Assembly: GCA_020541285.1 (NCBI GenBank) | Contig: CP047043.1 | Location: 868,001 to 932,000 of the forward strand | Reading direction: 5' to 3' | DNA: 64,000 bases | Source of the DNA: Candidatus Gillettellia adelgis | GTDB lineage: Bacteria > Pseudomonadota > Gammaproteobacteria > Enterobacterales > Enterobacteriaceae | Shown here: positions 22,745-32,890 of the stretch, one piece after another | Layout: the number at the start of each line of letters is the position of its first letter | How positions within the stretch are numbered: the first letter of the stretch is position 1 | Notes under the pieces: generated by a model | Database searches by the model: none | The model's input: the letters and a program-made list of their open reading frames with translations, nothing else | Told to the model about the DNA's origin: nothing | Translations under genes and position numbers: made by a program

Positions 22745-23195
22745 TTATAATAATAAATCCTATCGTCGCTCTAATAAAACTACCCAAGACGACTGTTTAT
22801 CATCAATAACATCCTTGACTTCTTTAATGTTAAGCATGCTTAGCTAACAGCTCAAATATGTTATAATTAATATTATCGTCTAATAAATTTTATAGCCTAA
22901 CAAAGTATAACCACTAATAACAATGCTCTATTAGTAATTTATCTATGCAATCTATTTAATATCCACGCTCTTTCCAAAAAAAAATTGCTAAATACGGCGC
23001 TCGGGATATATACTTTAAAAAGTACATTTTATTTAAAGGTATTTGATTTAAGTAAAAAAGCATCAAGAAAATTTAACAGGGTTAACTATGCATACTGTTT
23101 AACCTTGCAATTTTTTAGTACAACAACTGAATGTCGTATAGCAAACAATTTATTTTTCTGTTACAATCGACTCTTATCGTTGCGCCACTGAATAT
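22745..23195 (-). pseudogene. mraZ: mraZ fossil, readable end to end
   Basis: MraZ is the repressor encoded first in the division cluster. A whole-length fossil (451 bases; the enteric gene is about 459) runs up to 2 bases before rsmH. The start codon is now ATA: IFSGATI (23195 on; E. coli MFRGATL). Then QLL, IYPERRI-stop-QFFFW (MNPVERRVQRLLLG), ERGY-stop-ID (ASECQMD), KLLIEHC (RLLIAPV), NIFELL (NKFELW) and finally VKDVIDDKQ...LERR-stop-DLLL-stop (VKEDIDAEQ...LSERLQDLSL-stop). Several Gln codons became stops and at least one frameshift is present. The order is perfectly collinear. The cluster has therefore lost its own repressor, while the DNA still links the promoter to rsmH. Confidence 0.9.
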
Positions 23196-23219
23196 TCCTT
23201 GCGCTTATGACTATATTTA

Positions 23220-23248
23220 CCTATATTATTCTAAAACATTTTGCGCAA
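23220..23248 (-). promoter_or_regulatory. Candidate promoter of the division cluster
   Basis: TTGCGC (23248-23243) and TATAGG (23225-23220) are spaced 17 bases apart on the minus strand, 25 bases before the lost mraZ start. A promoter must lie near here because no other lies in front of the intact cluster; in E. coli the main cluster promoter precedes mraZ. The hexamer match is moderate. Confidence 0.35.
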
Positions 23249-23268
23249 AGTAATATACGAAGGATAAA

Positions 23269-23294
23269 ATCCTATCACTCTAGAGTAACAGGAT
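23269..23294. repeat. 26-bp imperfect palindrome upstream of the cluster promoter
   Basis: ATCCT and AGGAT flank a perfect central ACTCTAGAGT, with two mismatched pairs between. It ends about 20 bases before the candidate -35 box. On the minus strand it reads as a stem followed by TTTT, so it could be the terminator of whatever preceded mraZ, or an operator. Confidence 0.45.
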
Positions 23295-23737
23295 TACTAG
23301 AATATTCCTATACTTAACCGGTTAAATACATATGATTTTGCAGGAAGTTAAAATGACATGCATAATAAGCAAATAAAATATTTTTGATAATGAGAGTCGT
23401 ACTTAAAATTTGTGAATTCTGATGAATTACTTTATATTAGTTATAATATAAAATATATTTATAGTGATAGTGTAAAATACAGCTAGATTAGTATTCATTG
23501 AGGATCTAATCATTTCCTAGAGTTAGTTAGCAAGAACAAATGAGCTATTTATTAGTATACTATATAGTTTTTAATTGCGACAAGGTAAATTTTATAATTT
23601 ATTCATAGCAATTTTTCTAATTATTTTTAATACTATATGATGGCATACAAAACTATTTTAAGCAATTTTAAAACTAAAATCAGTATATATTTAGATTAAA
23701 TCTAGTAATCGGTTTTAAGTGTCAATATAGTTACTAC

Positions 23738-23795
23738 CTCACTCAGTCTAACTATTATTGGACTGAGTGAGTATCACATATACTGCATATGTGAT
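23738..23795. repeat. Two tandem strong hairpins in the desert
   Basis: CTCACTCAGTC (23738-23748) pairs perfectly with GACTGAGTGAG (23761-23771); the stem extends inward by TAA/TTG with one G-T to about 14 pairs and a 6-base loop. One base later ATCACATAT (23773-23781) pairs with ATATGTGAT (23787-23795) around ACTGC. Two such stems side by side are unlikely by chance in decayed DNA. No T-run follows on either strand, so a small structured RNA or leader is possible. Confidence 0.45.
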
Positions 23796-24580
23796 GTAAA
23801 ATTATTTAATGAAGCGGTTTTGCTTGATATACATCAAATCGCGTAAACTTTAGGAGTGCTACTATATAATATATTACATCTGAATTTTCTCCTATTAAAA
23901 CTAAAATACCTCCTAGCGTAGTCGAGGCTTCTTCTAACCTATAATAAGTAGTTTAATTAAATCACTATATTGATTCTTATCATATCGCAGTATACTCTTT
24001 GACTCTTAAAGTGCGCGTTGGGAACAAACAAGTATACATTGAATGCATGCTCTAAACAATATTAGCATTAATAAATATACAACTGGATGCAGCAGGAATA
24101 ATAATTCGTTTAAATTAATGATATTCATATAATGAAAGAAGTTTTTACAAGAACTGTGTGTAGAACGATATACTGTTGCATATCATCTAAACAGTTATTG
24201 TTTGATCAATAGAATTAGCAGATTACTACCGTAATGAGATTTTCTTATCACCGCACATAAGAAAAAGAAATACAATTGTTAGGTAGATTCTTTTTTCTCC
24301 TATTATCCAGAAATACTGATCTATTATGAATGTTTTTTATAAGAAGATAAAAGATAGTTAATATGCTTGCTGCTTTTAATCTAGTGTAATATTAAATACA
24401 TTATCTGTCTTGGTACTGTTATTGATTATAAAATAATTATCCATTAAACCTAACTCTTTTCAACGATTGCATAGCATACATCAGTGAACAACAATCAATA
24501 AGATACCAGTTAATACCAACACATTTGTCCTGTTTAATTTAGAAAAGGATATTTTATCTATTTCAAGATCCTTTCAACGA

Positions 24581-24615
24581 CCACTTTGATGAAGTGGCTC
24601 TTTCTTTTTTTATAT
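24581..24615 (+). terminator. Rho-independent terminator without a gene
   Basis: CCACTT-TGATG-AAGTGG (24581-24597) is followed by CTCTTTCTTTTTTT, a textbook intrinsic terminator on the plus strand. No open frame precedes it, so it ends either a lost gene or an unrecognised small RNA transcribed from roughly 24.4-24.6 kb. Confidence 0.6.
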
Positions 24616-27418
24616 GCAAAACAGCTAATAGATGTCACATAGCACAGATATTTCTTAAATATAGATAAATTATAAGAAAAACATAGGTATATTAGTGTTA
24701 CTCAGGATAAATAAAATTATTCTTTTAAGAGTTTTGATTCTTGGGTTTAATAGATCACTTTGATACAATAGCTAAATATTAGAAAATTGATATGATTCAA
24801 TAAATGTATATTTTCTTATAAAAATCAGTGTGTTGTGCAGATAACGCACTACTCTATAGTATCTAGCGTCAGTAAACTATATTAAAGGCCTGATATCAGA
24901 GAATTATTTTCATAAATAACCCTTCACCGAACCCTTACTATATTACTTCTAACAATTACACATCTCTTTACAAATCATTCTAAGAGAGACTAAGACTCCA
25001 TAAAATATATAATTCCATGCTTGTAAAAGCATCTCTGTTAGTCATATGAGTACTATAAGACTGTTTATTCTTATCGCTGCAGGCACTAGAAATCTATTGG
25101 AGCTTATTGCAAGAACAATATTACAAATCGAATATTACAAAAAATTCCTCGCGCATTGACAAATGCACTATGTAAATGCGCGCAAACCTCTAATAATCTG
25201 CTAGATACCTAACATCTAGCGAATGAGAAAAATTTTAAAACAACAAAACTCCGTAAACAATGACCGCTTAACTAATACTGCTAACACACTAAATTTTTTC
25301 TGAATATACACAGAAATTATCCTAGTGATTTTTATACTGATAATATAATAACAGCTAGCTCTTTAAAAGAGATAAGATCAATAAACACTATTGCGATAAT
25401 ATTACTGACTATTATTATTTTATGAAATTTTCTAGATCGATTAAAGTATATAATCTATATATGCAATATTTATTTTACAGAGTGACATGACATATCTTGA
25501 ATATCTTACCTAAGCAGTTCAACATCAACACATATAACAAAATGCTGCTGTTAGTTACTTAAACATCTGCGCGATACCAGTGTAATATCAAGAAATATGG
25601 GCCTTATGATAAACATTACTATAATAAATCAAACATCAGTAATTACTTATGCAACGAATGCACCTGGTATGATCATGGAAAGATGCAGTTATTATGCGAA
25701 GACGAATCAACGCCCTATACTGATAATTAATGTACAATTAATCTACTAAAAAACTTTTAATATTTTACCTATCAGCGTGCTAGAAATAACAAGTATGTTA
25801 CGAGAACAGCACTTTAAAACACAAGAAAATTCTGCAGATATTAAGAATCATGAAAACTTTTATAGCATAGTCATACAAAACTTATTTGTATCCCTAAAAC
25901 AAAAGCCAACCAATTTCTTATGGTCATAAAGCCTAATTAATGTCAGGCATATTCATTAAAAAATAAATAAATAACTTTCCACGATATATAAGTTGTCCGT
26001 TATATGCTATCGTTGCAGCTTAAGCTTTAATTAGTTACGTAAAAACAACCTTTACGTCTTGTAAAGTTGATAAATCCTAATGATTCAAGTAGGTAAATAT
26101 CTGACTATATTTACTTTATTTCATAATATTCTTATTATAGAACATACAGTACACAATACTAGTTTACGTATAACCAATAGCACTATATTACAAACAACTA
26201 ATGCTTAGTATATATTATGTATAGATGTATCTGAGTATTTCGGAGTATTTTAACTATCTACACCATACTAGTTACCAGATTTACGCACAGTACAAGTACG
26301 AATTAAAAGATATACATATTACCAATCGACTAATTCATATTATGCAGGAGAAAGAAAATTTTACGTACTTTATGGTGTACCATTCTACTCTATTGATAAC
26401 CCGTTTTTACAAGCGTCTTTTATTACCTACTCCTCTTTTATATCACATACTCAGCACTGAAATGCTCGCAATAAATCTACGGAATACGCACACTATCTTC
26501 AGGATAGTAAATTGTAGATATCTTGGGATGTCAAGATAAGTTTCAACGACAATTTTTCAAAAAAAATATCAATAAAATTAAAATCTTAGCAAGATTATAT
26601 ACTTAAAAAAACTAAAAAATTTAAAAACAGTAAGCTTGATAACTTTATTCTATTGGACATTTTACAACACATATAACTGACTTTGCAGTGTTTTAATGCA
26701 GCCTAAAATGCAACCATATTATGCTGCAGTAACATATAAATACAATCTATGCTAATCAGCAATTAGCAATTTTCTGAAAAGCAACTACATAGTGACATTT
26801 ATCAGAGCATGCGATCGACTAGCAAGCGATCATATATAAAAATTGTAAACTCACTATATATCTTTGGCATCACTTTAAAAGCGCATAAAGTGTATAAAGA
26901 CATATTCGATATTTACCTATATGACAGATGATAAAATCGCATAACTCTTAGTACAATAATAAGATGCAAACTCTCTTAAATAAAAGAGCTTTAAAGTTTT
27001 ACTACATTCTAGCAGTTATAAAAGCCATAAACTTTTCACTTAATGCACGTAAAGTAAGCATAGATTAATATACGGTACGTATGTTTTAAGATGTCATCTA
27101 ATCATAATAACATGGACACTGGCTTACAAATACGTATTTCAAGTGCTGCAGAACCAGAGGAATATCTGGTTCTTTAATCAACGTCTTAATACTTATTCTA
27201 GATAATACGCACAATATTGAATACATTACCTTCAAAAACCCGCCAGAGTAACACACCTCATATCAGGTGCTTTAAAAGTAATCAATGCTTACTCATCCTG
27301 CTTTAATGTTTGTTAATGCATGTTTAGACAGTAGACTAAATCTAGTTATATGAATGTTGCATAACACTGTTATGACATTGTCCTGACATTGTTCTGATGA
27401 ATCTAATCCAAAGGAACA

Positions 27419-27515
27419 GTAGACGATGATCTGATCATGCTATGCAATAGCGTTATAACTAGCTGTAGCTACAAGGAAGTTTATATGCACGATTAAAACT
27501 TTATTATGATAACAA
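27419..27515 (+). pseudogene. trxB: Probable trxB fossil (C-terminal part)
   Basis: TrxB is thioredoxin reductase. The DNA at 27422-27450 resembles the codons for GDVMDHIYR of enteric trxB (GACG-TGAT--GATCAT--TATGC), and the frame then reads SVITSC followed by a run ending HD, matching AITSA...LD with the same spacing. The location, upstream of cydD/cydC/aat/infA on the same strand, is the enteric order. Supported by a short match plus synteny, so only moderately sure; the rest of the gene was not recognised. Confidence 0.4.
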
Positions 27516-28324
27516 AGTGTTACATCAATACTATTGATGCGAACTGCACAACCTTACAGATAATAATAGTGCATCTCGTTAACTTCAAGCAATAACTGTA
27601 ACCAATCGTCATGCCATCAGAGTGTATATGTAATACTAGTAAATTGAGTAGAGTTTAGATAAAGCGGATAATTTACAAAAACAGATACTCGTAGCCAATA
27701 TAATACCCCTTAATAAATAGAAATCATGTTACTCAAAGAAGTGTGTCTATCTGCCACTTAGGTGTTCTTTTAGCTTTCTTATACTATTGAATAAGTAGTA
27801 TAACATTAGCTAATCACTATGCTTTATAGTGCTAGATTAACGTCATATATATAGGTAGTATTACTGGATTGTAATTATGGTGACTGCACTGAGGTTCCAA
27901 TCACAACCAACTTAAATAATCACCCTGCAAGACGAGCTAATGAATCGAGTTAACCGTAAAGGTCTTCACAAAAGTCATTCAACCCATTTTACGTATTAAC
28001 TACGAAACTAATAACGATTCGAACATAGCCTTTAAAATAGTCAGTCTCATTAAACCTTATCTAATCCTAATACCACTGAGTTATCTGGTTTTTACAAAAC
28101 CGCTTTCATCATTTAAATCAGATACGCAATAGTAGCCGTAAGATACGCAACTATATACTGCTCATTCAATACACCTAAACTTCAGTCATGCTAACCTAAA
28201 AGCACTACCGATGCCTTATTATAGTTGAGTCGAGATTTTAAAAGCTTTTACTAGTCGTTCTGCTAAGTCGAGTAACAAGTCATGAGTCATCTCATAATCT
28301 ATTATAAGTAGCAGGGAAATAATG

Positions 28325-28369
28325 TTATCGTGTGATAAACTTATCAATATATTGTTGCTTGATGAATAT
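28325..28369 (+). pseudogene. cydD: Probable cydD fossil (ABC signature and Walker B)
   Basis: CydD is one half of the CydDC exporter needed to assemble cytochrome bd. The frame reads LSCDK-LINI-LLLDEY, resembling LSVGQ...LLNPC-LLLLDEP of CydD with the stretch between shortened by about eight residues. It lies between the trxB and cydC traces in the expected order and strand. No other part of the gene could be read with confidence. Confidence 0.38.
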
Positions 28370-28742
28370 CTAATTAACTGTCTTACTTATTTGCAATTAA
28401 AATCATGCTCTGATAATTACACTACTTCGTACATAGGCTATTTCTTGCTTGGTATAATAGATAAACTTAGAAAAAGATTACACAATTAATCTCTCTGTTA
28501 AGAGTAACAGTCGCAAACTATTACTCCACTATACAACCATTAATATAATACATTAAACTGAAAGCACATCATGCTCGCTGGATCCACAATCCATGCTTGT
28601 AAAGTCAATGAAGAAGCACCAGGTTTTCACAGAAAATAGTATCACCCATAAATACATTATAAAGTATGCTGTTTAATATTCTACTATTGAGAATGAGTAT
28701 GTGCAAAACTATCGATATAACCGTAAAAGAATTTCAAATATA

Positions 28743-28768
28743 TGCATAGATTCTCAAGAATCTATGCA
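28743..28768. repeat. 26-bp near-perfect palindrome
   Basis: TGCATAGATTCT (28743-28754) and its exact complement AGAATCTATGCA (28757-28768) are separated by only CA. It lies in the decayed cydD-cydC stretch and has no gene nearby. Confidence 0.6.
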
Positions 28769-30334
28769 ATCTTGATAAATAAGATCATCCTTGTTATACA
28801 ATTTTATCCAATATTAATCGTCGTATATTAATTATCGTATTTGAGCACCTTGAACTCATAGTTAACCTTTTATCAAAAACCCGAAAAACTGATCAATCAT
28901 TTTAAATAAATCAGCTATTCCTCCAAAAATACTGGATTATAGCGAAACATCTGTGATGCACAGGACAGTTGATTTATATAGAATATTTCTAGAATTAATG
29001 CCATAAAGTCATAAGTAAGATCTTTTAAAAAGATACTTAAGATTGCTATAAAACACTAAATACAGCTTGCCTAAATAGTAGGCTAACATCACTAATATGC
29101 TAATTACTACAGCATTGTATTACAGCTATCTGTCATATTTTTTAAAAAAAATAGAGAATACCCAAAATCTCTATAGCAACCACAACAAAAGACCACTGCA
29201 TTATTTTCAAATTGATAATTAATATACATATCTTACTGTAAGTAAGATATTATTAGACTACTCAATATCTTTATTATTAAACGCAATAACTACCTTGAGC
29301 ATTTTATTACTACACTCTGTTAGCACGCAATAAATACCTGAGCTACAAGGAACTTAATATTTTCCCTAATTAGACTGAATACACTCTGAATTGCACTATA
29401 TATTACCTATAACAGTGTCATTTGTCAATTTATTATAAGTGTACGATGTGGTTACAATGTTTATTAAACTAATAGTTACGTTAGGTGATTACATATTCAG
29501 TAAATATCACCTGCATCATTGATCACATCCTTTCAAAAAAACGATTCAGTTATTTTAAGCCTCATATAATAATAACTTGCTTTTATATAATGAGCCGCTG
29601 TACAATTAATACTTATTAATATATTAATATTAGAGATGTTTATAAATTTTAATCAATACAATCAAAACCAATACACAATAGTGCTATATAAAACTATTCT
29701 GTATAACATTCATGTCTAGTAATTTACCTTAATATACAGCTGTACATAGTCAAATAATAAATCTATGTCAACAGTGTTCCTTGCTATTTTAATGCGATAG
29801 ACAACATTACCTTTAATAAACAGTATATAGCTGATGCTGTGCGCTGACCCCCAAAAGTATACAGCTAATAATTATAAAAATCGGCTACAAATACCGAATG
29901 ACATAATAAACAGTGCTTGATCAGCTGATTGATCAACACCTAATATCGCACTAAAAAACCAGATTAATATCCTATAAATTTAGATGTACAATTGCATACC
30001 TGATAATAACTGTACTTATCAACAATCTTGCCTCAAAAATGAAATACTCAGGTCTGTTTTTATATATCTATATAGTACTTATCGTCAATAATATACAGAC
30101 TAACTAAACAGTACGCTAAAATATTTGACAGACTCATCAGAAATAAAAGGACTTTTCCTTAAAACTAGTAGAGCAATCCTTGAATCTTCAGGATGGTGCT
30201 AATTTAATAAAATTACCAATCATATCACTGGTTACTATTTAATTTCTAACACAAGACCAGCTAAATTGCATAGTAGAATACAAAGTCACGACTCATCACA
30301 CCTGATACATATTTACTGCCCAATAAAGTTGCCG

Positions 30335-30410
30335 CTGGAATGTGATAACTGTAAGTTAATTGTAATCCTATTATGTTCTATAGACGCAATGCTTGATGAC
30401 CGATGTGATA
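30335..30410 (+). pseudogene. cydC: Probable cydC fossil (ABC signature and Walker B)
   Basis: CydC is the partner of CydD. The plus-strand frame from 30335 reads LECDNCKLIVILLCSIDAMLDD in two blocks: LECDNCKL against LSGGELRRL and LLCSIDAMLDD against ALLHDAPLVLLDE. Many changes are single-base G-to-A or G-to-T type substitutions (GGT to TGT and GAT). It precedes the aat fossil by about 1.1 kb on the same strand, as in enterics. The remainder is unreadable. Confidence 0.42.
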
Positions 30411-31499
30411 CTTAATGTTAATTAAATATCACTGTAATAATCCCTGTGCTACAAATTTTGAAAAAAATACAATATAACTATACCTACATAGTTACATACG
30501 CAGAACACTAAATATCTATCATTACATATAAGTCATTGTTACCCAGAATAGAGGTATTAGCTTATGGAATAGAATATTTACCCGTCTCTACCGCGCTACT
30601 CACTACGCAAAATCAATATTGAATATAAATATTTCTTTGTTACAACACTGTTCCTACTAGTCCTAGGACATATGCGTCATAACAATCAGACGGTTCTAAC
30701 AAACTACTTAAATTAAAGAATAATTTAATAAGTAGATTAATTTTTTAATATGTTCCCACTCTTGTATTAATAATATTGTCCTCCTCTAAATACGCAAGTA
30801 TTTAGTGCAAGTAATACCTCTCAGTATACTGTTAGATAGTTCTTGTGAAGAATTTAAACGCTGAAATATATTAAAAGAACAATGATGCTTAAATGGCACC
30901 CATAGAGTAAATGAAGCATATAGTTGTTTTAATAATATTAGATTGCATTTGTGCATAATCTTGTAAAATCTAAAAAATTATTTTTACTAAAAACATTGCA
31001 TATCCTAATGAAAGCGATCAGACGTTGTTAACACACTAGCAAAATAATATAATTCATCTATAATTATCAATTAAAACTGAAGACTGGAAAACGTAATTAA
31101 TAAATAACTCTTCTATCTCAACAGAAAATTATCGACAAACCCTAAAAATCAATGAATCTAAGTCAAATATCAACCACGTATTCTATGTGTTAACATTTTT
31201 ATTTAACGTTCATCAAACTATTCATAAAAAGTAAACTAGTTGTTTAACACCACACAATAATACAAGTCTTCAAGAAAACAACAACCCATGATTTTATCAT
31301 CTATACTAACTAAAAACTCACCTTTATAAAAACACGTACCTGTAATACACCTCACTGACTCAGTAACGAATAAGTTACAAGATTATCGAGCAAATTCAAT
31401 CAACAATAAAACTCTTGATAGTAGACGACACTATTAACTCTAACATACCGTTGGTACTATACAAACAAAATTCCTAATGTAAATACCGCACATATATCT

Positions 31500-31940
31500 A
31501 TGAAAGACTATCAAAGAGATTATTCAATCTACCGACTGTATTTAGATAGACAGGCGATGCTTTACCGCTCAGATAATGACAGTGTAAATGGAAAAATTTT
31601 GTCTAGTTTTTGAGAAGACCATTCTAGTTGTATTGTTAAACGCTCTCTTTGCTTTCATGAAACCTTTACGTACCAAAAGATCAGTGAGTACTGAATAATA
31701 TAACACACAGTCTATATAGCAGTTTAACTAGCTATCACAGTATTATAACAATGGAATTGATTAACGATGTAATTCATTATCCTTCAAAAAAATATAGGGA
31801 GTCATAAATACATAACCAGCTTGGCCATGAAGCATTTAATATGATATCAGCATTAAGAATGCGTATCCTATGACAGACAAGGCAAATAGAATACCTAATC
31901 ATATCAGTTATTACCGCCGAGAATATCTAGAATTCTGGTT
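31500..31940 (+). pseudogene. aat: aat fossil
   Basis: Aat is the leucyl/phenylalanyl-tRNA protein transferase of the N-degron pathway. Collinear pieces survive: DYQRDYSIY at 31506 (MAYQRGIFPW), KRSLCFHETFTYQKISEY at 31638 (SRSMKRFHKRSPYRVTMNY), HNQLGH near 31815 (HELGH) and YRREYLEFW at 31912 (PRRDYLNYL). Frames differ between pieces and stops interrupt them. aat lies directly upstream of infA in enterics, as here. The 78-codon open frame at 31870-32106 is part of this wreck, not a gene. Confidence 0.65.
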
Positions 31941-32561
31941 TATCATAATCAATATACTAAAACTAGTTACTAAATACGCGAAAAGTTTGCAAACAGAAGA
32001 ATATACTGCTTCTTATACACTATATTATCGCAGCATATCTTACAAGATAACATGCATAACGATTAGACAATCATCATGCACAACAATCATACCGGATAGA
32101 TATTAACACAACTTCCAATTAATCTATAATGTAGCATCTAAATATGTTGTATACATATCTAAATAATATCTTCTAAACTATACTTATTCATAACAACCTG
32201 AAATAAGGTTAACTAATCAATCGATGTACGCAGTACATAAAAGAATAACTTTTATAGAACACACTAATCTTTCGCGATATTATTACAGTATCTGCAGATA
32301 CTCAATAATTTTATCTTAGTATTTTCGATTTATTGCAGAGAATTCATTGACTTTCATTTTCCTAACTCTCACACTAGTTCAGATAGCGAAAAATAAATTA
32401 TTGCAGCAGAAAATTTATAACAGCTAAGCGCAGTTCAAAATAAAACTGTTAGCAAGAGTTGCTAACCAGACTACATTAGTCCTATAGTAAGCTGCACCTC
32501 GGTTAAATAAGTTTATTTTAGAAAAAGTGTAAGATTTATTTATACTACGTTATATAACTTA

Positions 32562-32590
32562 ATGTTGCAACATGATTTTGCCAACTACAT
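32562..32590 (+). promoter_or_regulatory. Candidate infA promoter
   Basis: TTGCAA near 32565 followed after about 17 bases by CATATT (around 32588) would place transcription start about 20 bases before the infA ribosome-binding site. The match is weak to moderate; another AT-rich candidate (TATACT, near 32541) lies upstream. Confidence 0.25.
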
Positions 32591-32618
32591 ATTAAGAATG
32601 TGATATCTAGGAGATTGA

Positions 32619-32837
<219 letters not shown>

Positions 32838-32854
32838 TTAGCATATGAGTCACA

Positions 32855-32890
32855 AAGGGCAGCATCAATAGAATACTGCCCTTCCTATAA
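32855..32890 (+). terminator. Probable infA terminator
   Basis: AAGGGCAG (32855-32862) and CTGCCCTT (32876-32883) form an 8-bp GC-rich stem with a 13-base loop, 17 bases after the infA stop. The tail CCTATAATAAT is only weakly T-rich. Confidence 0.55.

Larger units (their letters stand above)
23296..27418. other. Desert between mraZ and trxB fossils
   Basis: About 4.1 kb with no intact gene. In enterics cra, ilvH and ilvI stand upstream of mraZ; I found no convincing match to them. Features seen are the tandem hairpins at 23738-23795, a terminator at 24581-24615, an 8-bp inverted repeat CGCGCATT/AATGCGCG (25150-25182) and a 9-bp hairpin at 27150-27173. The 104-codon open frame at 26225-26539 has no recognisable domain and a desert-like composition. 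Confidence 0.6.

Noticed and set aside
26225-26539. 104-codon open frame on the plus strand
   Set aside because: Longest open frame in the desert, but no family resemblance, no Shine-Dalgarno, and composition like its surroundings; a chance frame is most likely.
27150-27173. 9-bp hairpin AGAACCAGA/TCTGGTTCT followed by TT
   Set aside because: Stems of this size are expected a few times by chance in 64 kb and the T-run is too short for a terminator call.
27890-27915. GGTTCCAATC, resembling a tRNA T-arm
   Set aside because: No matching acceptor, anticodon or D-arm around it.
31870-32106. 78-codon open frame upstream of infA
   Set aside because: Its start matches the aat C-terminal region (YRREYL for PRRDYL), so it is part of the aat fossil.
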